Assembly (NCBI GenBank): GCA_002104895.1
Contig: MCFG01000129.1
Coordinates: 1 to 30,000, forward strand
DNA: 30,000 nt
Source of the DNA: Anaeromyces robustus
Lineage: Eukaryota; Neocallimastigomycota; Neocallimastigomycetes; Neocallimastigales; Neocallimastigaceae
Reading direction: 5' to 3'
Numbering within the stretch: the first letter of the stretch is position 1; the number at the start of each line of letters is the position of its first letter. Of this stretch, positions 22,876 to 30,000 are shown piece after piece. The notes below the pieces were generated by a model. It made no database searches. It was not told the origin of the DNA and saw nothing but the letters and a program-made list of their open reading frames with translations. The translations under genes and the position numbers were made by a program.

Positions 22876-24624
22876 ATGAAGAAGTTTATTTTATTTATAA
22901 CATTATTCGGGTATTTATTTATTCAAAGTTTTGGTAAAAATCCAGATAAAGATATTGTAATTTTATATACCAATGATGTTCATTGTGCTATAGATAATGA
23001 TGAAACTACTATTGGTTATCCTGGATTGGTAAGTTATCGTGATGAGATTGTAAAGAAAGGTAAATATGTAGCACTTGTAGATGCAGGTGATCATGTACAA
23101 GGTGCAGCTATTGGTTCTATTTCTAAAGGTGATTATATCATAGATATTATGAATGAAGTTAATTATGATGCGGTTGTTCCTGGAAACCATGAATTTGATT
23201 ACGGTATGGAACAATTCTTACATTTTACAGAGACTTTAGATACTGGTTATATATCATGTAATTTTAGAGATTTAAAAACTGGTAAGTTAGTATTAAAACC
23301 ATATAAAATCAAAGAATATGGTGATGTAAAAGTGGCTTTTATTGGAATTGCTACTCCAGAGAGTATAACCAAATCAGTTCCTGGTTATTTTATGGATTCA
23401 AACAATAAGTACATTTATGATTTTGATGGTGATGAAGAGGGTGTACAATTTTATGCCCTAATTCAACAAGCAATAAATGATGCTAAAAATGAAGGTGCAG
23501 ATTTTATTGTTGGTGTTGGACATCTTGGAGAAAGTGCAGATATAACTCCTGCTTGGAGTGCTCAAAGCGTTGTTGCCAATACTAGTGGTATTGATGTTTT
23601 TATTGATGGTCATTCCCATCAAGTCCAAGAAGGTTTAAAACAAAAGAATCTTGATGGTAAAGAAATTTTAATTACTCAATCAGGATCTCAATTTAAATAT
23701 ATTGGAAAAGTAACTATTAGTACCAAAGGAAAAATTAGTACCGAACTTATTGATCGTAGTAAAGTATCTTCTGCAAATAAAAATCTCCAAGATTTTATTA
23801 ATGCTATTAAGAATAAATTTGAAAATGCATTAAAAGAGGTATTGAATCATGTTTCATTTAGATTAAATATTAATGATGAAAATGGTAGTCGTATTATTAG
23901 AAAACAAGAAACAAATTTGAGTAATTTAGTATCAGATGCTATTTTAAATGAATCTAAAAAATATGCTGATAATGTTGATTTTTCTTTTGTTAATGGTGGT
24001 AATATAAGAACATTTATTGATCCTGGTGACATTACTGTTGGTAATATTAGAGATGTTTTACCTTTTAATAATGAATTATGTATTATTGAAGTTTCAGGTC
24101 AAACCATTCTTGATGCTCTTGAATTAAGTTCCAGTAAATATCCAAGTGATTTTGGTGGATTTTTACATCCATCTGGACTTACTTATGCCATTAATCCAGA
24201 TATAGAGACATCAGTGGTCACAGATGAAAAAAATATTTTTACGTCGGTCTCTGGTGATCGTAGAATTCATAGTGTTTTAGTTAATGGAAAAGCTATTGAT
24301 CCTAAGAAAAAATATACAGTTACAGGAGATAATTATTTCTTAATTCAAGGTGGTGATGGTTATGTCTTTAATGATGCTACTATTATTATTAAAAACTTTG
24401 GATTACCTAGTGATGTTGTAGGTGAATATATCAAAAAATTAAGTGAAGAAGAAATGAATAAATATAAAGAACCACAGGGACGTATTGTTTTTTCAAATGT
24501 AACAATTATAGATGATAATAAATTGAATAAAGAGGGTGAAAGTGGTGCAAATTCATTAATAATCAATACAAAATTATCAATAATTATTTTCATGGCAACA
24601 TTAATTTTCTATTGTATTATGTAA
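22876..24624 (+). CDS. Secreted or surface 5'-nucleotidase/metallophosphatase, bacterial type
   Basis: A 582-residue, intronless member of the 5'-nucleotidase (UshA/CD73) family, which removes phosphate from nucleotides outside the cell. Residues 1-20 (MKKFILFITLFGYLFIQSFG) form a signal peptide. The N-terminal calcineurin-like domain shows metal ligands ILYTNDVH, DAGDHVQG, PGNHEFDYG, GHLG and DGHSHQ. The C-terminal substrate domain (about 310-535) contains ETNLSNLVSDA, NGGNIR, DVLPFNNEL and GGDGYVF. The extreme C-terminus (LSIIIFMATLIFYCIM) is hydrophobic after a Ser/Gly/Asn stretch, fitting a GPI-anchor signal or a tail anchor. The ATG at 22876 follows an A-rich leader and gives an intact signal peptide. 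No introns and closeness to Firmicutes-type enzymes suggest transfer from a rumen bacterium; both points are inference. It probably serves phosphate or nucleoside scavenging. Confidence 0.93.
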   Translation: MKKFILFITLFGYLFIQSFGKNPDKDIVILYTNDVHCAIDNDETTIGYPGLVSYRDEIVKKGKYVALVDAGDHVQGAAIGSISKGDYIIDIMNEVNYDAVVPGNHEFDYGMEQFLHFTETLDTGYISCNFRDLKTGKLVLKPYKIKEYGDVKVAFIGIATPESITKSVPGYFMDSNNKYIYDFDGDEEGVQFYALIQQAINDAKNEGADFIVGVGHLGESADITPAWSAQSVVANTSGIDVFIDGHSHQVQEGLKQKNLDGKEILITQSGSQFKYIGKVTISTKGKISTELIDRSKVSSANKNLQDFINAIKNKFENALKEVLNHVSFRLNINDENGSRIIRKQETNLSNLVSDAILNESKKYADNVDFSFVNGGNIRTFIDPGDITVGNIRDVLPFNNELCIIEVSGQTILDALELSSSKYPSDFGGFLHPSGLTYAINPDIETSVVTDEKNIFTSVSGDRRIHSVLVNGKAIDPKKKYTVTGDNYFLIQGGDGYVFNDATIIIKNFGLPSDVVGEYIKKLSEEEMNKYKEPQGRIVFSNVTIIDDNKLNKEGESGANSLIINTKLSIIIFMATLIFYCIM

Positions 24625-25666
24625 TTTATAAACAAAAAAATGTTAAATGTATATTGTATTAAATGTATATATTATTTTCAAATTCATTAAACATAAAAAA
24701 ATAAAATGGAAGTAAAACATTTAAAAATAAAATAAAAATAAAATAAAATAAAATAAAACAATAACATATATTTTATTTATTATTTTTATTTTTAATTTCA
24801 AAAAATCAAATTTTTTTGAATTAAATTTTTATTTTTTTCTGATATTTTTTCCTTTTTTTTCTTCAGTAAAAACTTTTCTATTCTTTTTTTATCAGTAAAT
24901 TTATTAGGTCCATATCATTTGCAAGTTTTCGAAAATTGAGTTCAAGAGAAGCAAAATGTTTAGAGGACAGAAATATAAATCGAAAAATATTTCCATTTTC
25001 TACTAATAGGATCTTTTGTTTTTTTTTATATTACCATGAAGAAGGTATTAAAATTTTATCCTTTTTCATCCTTGATTTTTCATCAAAACTTTATCTTGCA
25101 TATTCAATATAATATTCAATATTCTGATTATCTTTAAGTCAAAAATGAAAAATACATTTTTACAAGGAATAGGTAATAAGAAAATTATAATACATATAAT
25201 TCACATTTTTTTGTCTTATGATCTTTTTTTATTTTATTTTTATTTTATTTTATTTATAATATTACTTAATAATGGTATTAAAGTTTTTAAAATTTTTCTT
25301 TTTTTATTTTACTTTTTAAACAAATTTTTAACTTTATTAAATATAATTTAAAGATATATATAAGTAAAAGAGAAAAATTATTGTGTAACAAAAAATTATA
25401 TAAATAAAAAAACAAAAATAAATAATAAATAATTGCTATATAATTTTTATATATTTAATTATTTTTAAATAATAATTTATAATAATAAATATACATTTTA
25501 AAATATATACATCATAATAATTAATTATATTAAAAGAAATATGAGAAGAAATAATAATTAAATAAATTTCTCATGTAAACAAAATTTATATAAAAAAATA
25601 AAATTTATAAAATTAAAAGAAAAAATTATAATTTATCATATATAAAATTTAAAAAATTATAATTTA
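24625..25666. other. Intergenic spacer between nucleotidase and GH114 genes
   Basis: About 1 kb between convergent genes. Sequence at about 24895-25140 is less simple than the typical spacer but is broken by stops in every frame I tried, and I recognise nothing in it. The ORF at 25145-25351 turns into Phe/Leu/Ile-rich low complexity after about 25 residues; I do not call it a gene. The remainder is A/T-rich UTR-like sequence. Confidence 0.5.
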
Positions 25667-26996
25667 TTAAAATTTTATATATGATCTATTTCTCTTAGTA
25701 GTTGTAGTAGTTTTTTTAATAGTTGTTTTAGTTGTCTTTTTGGTAGTAATTTTTTTAGTAGTTGTTTTAGTTATCTTTTTGTTAGTAGTAGTTTTTTTAG
25801 TAGTTGTTTTAGTTGTCTTTTTGGTAGTAGATTTTTTAGTAGTAGTTTTTTTAGTAGTGGAAGTTTTTTTAGTAGTAGTAGTTTTTTTAGTAGTGGAAGT
25901 TTTTTTAGTAGTAGTTGTTTTTTTAGTAGTAGTAGTTTTTATAGTAGTAGTCGTTTTTTTAGTAGTAGTAGTTTTTTTAATAGTTTTAGCAGATTCACCA
26001 GAAGAATTATATTCACAGAATTCTTCATAAATAAATTGAGTATAAGGATATTCTAAATTTTGATTAGGATCTTTAATAATTATACTTAACTTTTTACCAT
26101 TTTTCATACCATCAATTTCAGAACAAACTTTACTAACAAATTTTTTATTAGTAACTAAACCATAAAGTGCAACAAATACTGGCTTATTACTATTTAAAAA
26201 AGTAGTGTATTCCTTACATTCTTCATAATCGGAACATTCTTCATTGATTGTAAAATCAAAATCATCTTTTAAGATATCTAAAAGTTCAATACAATTTTTA
26301 AGACCTGCGGCTAAATTACGAGAATGAGCTTCTTGTGCTAACCAACGATTATATTTAATTTGATCTTCTTCCGTTAATGCATCTTTCCATTCTGTATTAG
26401 AATAGGCATCAACATTATCAAATTCAACCCCATCACATCCTTTATATTGAGCGACATCTAAAAAATCCATTATAAAAGGTTTTAATTCTTCAATTCTATA
26501 ATCAAGCCAATATTCATCCCAATCTTCCATTTTAGTTCTTACAAGACCCTTAATATTTTTCATTCCTTTAGCTTCTTCTCTAAATGGTTCATAGGTACCA
26601 GCAGAAAAATAACAAATCACCTTTAATCCAAGGTTATGCATATCATTAATGGTAGATTTCGTTGCATCAAACAAATCAATATCAATTACATCAAATTCAT
26701 TTTTTTTGCTAAATTATAAATTATAATAAAAGAGAAAAAAAATTATAATAAAATAATTATAAATTTATATAATAATGATTATATAAATAATAATATATAA
26801 AATTAATATTATGAATTCCTTCAGCATTTATATATTGTTATCATTATATATATATATGTATTTACATGGTAAGTTTATTTGGATTTTCTCCTAATACCCA
26901 ATTCCATGTTAAACCAGATATTGGTTGCCATAATGCATTAATTACTGATAAATGTATTAAAATATAAAATAAAAAAATAGTACGAATTGAAATCAT
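25667..26996 (-). CDS. Secreted GH114-type glycoside hydrolase with Thr/Lys repeat tail, two exons
   Basis: Exon 1 (26996-26866) and exon 2 (26708-25667) join in phase at GTAAAT..TTTAG to give 390 residues. Residues 1-21 (MISIRTIFLFYILIHLSVINA) are a signal peptide. The mature part begins LWQPISGLTWNWVLGE, then FDVIDIDLFDATKSTINDM, GLKVICYFSAGTYEPFREEA, YKGCDGVEFDNVDAY, ECSDYEEC and a Cys-rich end. This is the GH114 (endo-alpha-1,4-polygalactosaminidase) TIM-barrel pattern; the acidic residues of GVEFDNVD and the Glu pair before ECSDYEEC are the likely active-site residues. Fungal relatives cleave galactosaminogalactan. From about residue 276 the protein is a run of KTTTTKK-type repeats ending RNRSYIKF. 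No dockerin is seen, unlike many gut-fungal hydrolases. The tail may be O-glycosylated. The family assignment is solid; the substrate is inferred. Confidence 0.9.
25690..25995 (-). repeat. In-gene codon repeat encoding the (K)TTTTKK tail
   Basis: About 300 nt of repeated ACT/ACA-AAA-AAA codons encode a Thr/Lys tail with units KKTTTT, KKTSTT and KKTTKTT. The variation in unit length suggests slippage-driven expansion. The plus strand gives a spurious Val/Leu-rich ORF here. Confidence 0.85.
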
Positions 26997-28422
26997 TATT
27001 AATAATTAAAATTTTACGTTAAAAAGTAAAGGGTAATGTTGTTATTTTTTATATTAAAAAAAAATTATTTATATAAATAAAAATAGATTGCTTAAAAAAA
27101 ATTTTTGCCACAAAATTTAATAACCTTAAAAAGTTGATAAATATATAAAAATTTTAATAAATTTTTTTTTTTTTAAAAATATTAAAAAAAAAAAAAAGGA
27201 ATAATAAATTTATTAGATAAATTAATTGATATTATTATAAAAGTGTTATTTACAATAATTTATAAGAAAAAATTCTTAATAAGTTTTATATGGAAAATAA
27301 TTTTCATAATATATAAGAAAAATTCTAATATATAAATTAAAATAATATATAATACATAAGAAAGAATCTTTGGAGTATTTATTTATTTATTTTTCATTAT
27401 CTAAAAATGAAATAATAAAATGATAATAATTGTAATTGATTATAATAAAGAAATCATTTATTCCTTTTCTTTTTATTAATAATGTTTCAACTTGATTTTC
27501 GTTTTAAATAATAATAAATGAAAATAACTAATAAAATATAAATATTAAAAAACAATAATAAATAATTTTTAATGTTTGATTCATGTATAATGAAAATGTT
27601 AATATAATATATATATATATATAAAGATAATTATTTCACATAGTTCTTTTTTTTTTTTTTTTTGTTATTTTATAATAATGATTTGTGATAAAACTATTTA
27701 ATTCATTATTAAATAATAAAACTTTATATATTTAATATTTAATTATATATTTTAAATTCAAATAAAAGTTTTTTTTTTTTTTTTTTTTTTTTTCTTTTGA
27801 TTACATGGTAACTATATAAGGTTTTTTTAATTTTGATTTATGTAGTACAACATTAAGTCAAAATACATTTATTATTGTATTGTTTATATCTAAATGTTTC
27901 TTATCTTTATTTTTATTTAAACTTTATAAGGTTAATAGTAAAATTTTAAAACTTATAGAAAGTTAAAAAAATAGTAGATTCTAAATTTATTAATTTTATT
28001 TTAACTATAACTTTTTTTAATTAAGTAATCATAATAATTATAAATATTGATAATAAATAATAGAGATATGATATAGTTAAATGTCAATATTAAGAAATTC
28101 GGAATATAAAAAAAAATTGGAAGAAATTAAAAAATAGAAAAAAAGTTAAAAATTGAAATGATATCATTTATTATATCGAACATATATTTAGGATTATCAA
28201 TTAAGTAATTTTTAATAAAATATAAAAATATAATCAATTATCTTATACAATAATAATAAATATAATATATATTTTCAACGAACTATATATTAAATTTTTT
28301 ATAATTAATACTTTTTAATGTAAAAATATAATATATTTTATATACTATATTATACTTTAATTTTTATATATTATAAATATCTGTGAATATAATAATTAAA
28401 AAATATATATTTTTTAATTATA
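26997..28422. other. AT-rich spacer between GH114 and ankyrin genes
   Basis: About 1.4 kb with T-runs (about 27648-27663, 27772-27793) and no coding signal on either strand. The left end must carry the GH114 promoter and the right end the 3' UTR of the ankyrin gene. Nothing else recognisable. Confidence 0.6.
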
Positions 28423-30000
28423 TTATTTAAAATATTTAAATTTATTCATTAGATATTTATATTTATTATATTTTATATGATTATTTTTTAAATATGTATA
28501 TATTGAAGATAATATTTTTTTATTAGGAATCAAATCACTATTTTGATTAATATCAAAGTAATTATAAAATATCTCAAATATATCATTAATAATTTTTATT
28601 TTATTGTTTTCCTTTATATCTACCTTTAATAGAATTAGATATTGTTCAATTAAATATTTCATTATCATTCCATGTTTATTTTTACATGCAACAGAAAATG
28701 GAGTTTCACCGTAACTGTCTTCCATGGTTATATCAGCTCCAGCTTCAATTAAATATTTTACTATATCTTCGTTTCCATATAAAGATGAACATGCACAATA
28801 TAGAGGAGTTTCACTTAATGAATCTTTCAAATTTACATCGGCTCCATTTTTAATTAAATATCTTACTAGATTTTTATCCCCATTTATACAGGCATGAAAT
28901 AAAGGTGTTTCTTCTTTGTATCCAGGTATTTTACTATTTACATCAACCCCTGCGTTAATTAAATATTTTATTATAGTTTCATTTTTATTTTTACATGCCA
29001 AAGATAGAGGTGTTACATCTCCATGTTTAGATCCAGTCATTTTACTATTTATATCTGCACCATGTTCAATTAATAATTTTACAATATCTTCATATTCATA
29101 TTTACATGCCATAATTAATGGTGTTTCACCATCATCGTCTTTTACATTTATATTTACTCCATGTTCAATTAAATATTTTATAATATTTTCATGTTCATAT
29201 TTACATGCAATATGTATTGGTAATTTACCAGATATGCCTTTTTCATTTATATCTGCTCCATATTCCATTAAAATTTTTACTACATTTTCATTTCCATTTT
29301 CACATGCATAGTGTAATGCTGATCCAAAAAACTTGCTTTTTATATTTATATCTGCTCCATGTTCAATTAATAATTTTACTATATTTTCATTTCCATTTAA
29401 ACATGCAGAATGTAATGGTGTTTCGTTTGAAAACTCATTATGCATATTGATATCTATTCCTTGGTCAATTAAATATTTTACTATATATTGATTTCCCTTT
29501 GAACATGCATAATGCATTAATGAAATTTTAAATTTATTTTTTATTAAACTTATATTTATTTCATCTTTAAATAGATATTTTATTATAAATTGATTTATAT
29601 TTGAACAACTATTAAATAAAGGTGTAACAGTATCATTAATATCGATGCTATGATGTTTAATTAAATATTTTATAATATTTTCATTTCCATTTAAACATGC
29701 ATAAAATAAAACTGTTTCTTCATTCTCATTTTTTATATTTATATTTGCTCCATGTTCAATTAAATATTTTACTACACTTTCATTTCCATGGATACATGCA
29801 GTAAATAACGGAGTATCACCAAACTTATTTAGTCTATTGACATCTTCTCCAGATTCAATTATATATTTTAATATATTTATATTTCCATTTTCACATGCAA
29901 TATGTATTGGTATATCATAGGGATAAACTTGATCATCTATTTTTATTCCAATTTTTAATAAAAATTTTACAAGATTTTCATTTTCGTTTTTACACGCATT
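28423..30000 (-). CDS. Ankyrin-repeat protein, C-terminal part (runs off right edge)
   Basis: One frame stays open from the window edge (30000, reading NACKNENENLVKFLL) to the stop at 28423, giving 525 visible residues. About 14 ankyrin repeats are visible, with consensus TPLHxACxNGNENIVKYLIE followed by HGADIN. One repeat near 29550-29650 (LFNSCSNINQFIIKYLFKDE) is degenerate. After the last repeat (FSVACKNKHGMIMKYLIEQ) comes an 80-residue Lys/Asn/Ile/Tyr-rich helical tail ending YKYLMNKFKYFK with no domain I know. The ATG at 29517 lies within the array, so it is not the real start. There are no introns in the visible part. Ankyrin arrays bind proteins; long Asn/Lys/Ile-rich arrays form large families in gut fungi. 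The N-terminal domain that would indicate function lies outside the window. Confidence 0.92.
   Translation of the reverse strand, partial: NACKNENENLVKFLLKIGIKIDDQVYPYDIPIHIACENGNINILKYIIESGEDVNRLNKFGDTPLFTACIHGNESVVKYLIEHGANINIKNENEETVLFYACLNGNENIIKYLIKHHSIDINDTVTPLFNSCSNINQFIIKYLFKDEINISLIKNKFKISLMHYACSKGNQYIVKYLIDQGIDINMHNEFSNETPLHSACLNGNENIVKLLIEHGADINIKSKFFGSALHYACENGNENVVKILMEYGADINEKGISGKLPIHIACKYEHENIIKYLIEHGVNINVKDDDGETPLIMACKYEYEDIVKLLIEHGADINSKMTGSKHGDVTPLSLACKNKNETIIKYLINAGVDVNSKIPGYKEETPLFHACINGDKNLVRYLIKNGADVNLKDSLSETPLYCACSSLYGNEDIVKYLIEAGADITMEDSYGETPFSVACKNKHGMIMKYLIEQYLILLKVDIKENNKIKIINDIFEIFYNYFDINQNSDLIPNKKILSSIYTYLKNNHIKYNKYKYLMNKFKYFK

Noticed and set aside
24895-25351. 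Possible gene after the nucleotidase
   Set aside because: Moderately complex sequence, but stops interrupt all frames and the one ORF degenerates to Phe/Leu/Ile repeats.
25740-26030. Plus-strand Val/Leu-rich ORF resembling a membrane peptide
   Set aside because: It is the antisense of the Thr/Lys codon repeat of the GH114 gene.
28916-29450. Plus-strand ORFs within the ankyrin gene
   Set aside because: They are antisense shadows; the minus strand carries an uninterrupted ankyrin array.
1-30000. Dictyostelium or Plasmodium as the source organism
   Set aside because: Base composition would allow it, but the high intron density in adaptin and AspRS, the yeast-like AspRS extension, the bacterial-type genes and the GH114 enzyme fit an anaerobic gut fungus better; this remains inference.

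Overview
The window looks like nuclear DNA of an anaerobic gut fungus (Neocallimastigomycota). It is extremely AT-rich: the non-coding DNA is almost pure A/T with long homopolymers. Genes stand out as higher-complexity islands with A/T-ending codons. The housekeeping genes are fungal or opisthokont and carry many short AT-rich GT..AG introns. The accessory genes are of the kinds these fungi keep (bacterial-type genes, a secreted glycoside hydrolase, a large ankyrin-repeat protein). This assignment is inference from composition and gene content.

Layout: 1-348 (-) the 5' end of pelota (Dom34), two exons, running off the left edge. 1315-2445 (+) a four-exon ZNF511-type zinc-finger protein, divergent from pelota. 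3072-3809 (-) a bacterial-type DUF554 membrane-protein gene with one in-frame stop. 6082-11076 (+) an AP-1/AP-2 beta-adaptin gene of 14 exons. 12165-16230 (-) cytosolic aspartyl-tRNA synthetase of 15 exons, convergent with the adaptin gene. 18748-18936 a short unassigned ORF in the 6.6 kb gene desert between AspRS and the nucleotidase. 22876-24624 (+) an intronless secreted 5'-nucleotidase. 25667-26996 (-) a secreted GH114-type glycosidase with a Thr/Lys repeat tail. 28423-30000 (-) the C-terminal part of an ankyrin-repeat protein running off the right edge. The rest is AT-rich spacer with minisatellites, one 177-bp tandem duplication and long poly-T/poly-A tracts.

The genes do not form one pathway. 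Pelota (ribosome rescue), AspRS (tRNA charging), beta-adaptin (clathrin traffic) and ZNF511 are housekeeping genes. The nucleotidase and GH114 enzyme are both predicted to be exported and would act on nucleotides and a galactosaminoglycan-type polymer outside the cell. The most unusual structure is the 5' end of the AspRS gene, where a basic tRNA-binding extension is split into consecutive micro-exons of 9, 21, 18, 18 and 33 nt. I saw no rRNA or tRNA gene, CRISPR array or recognisable transposon or virus-derived element.
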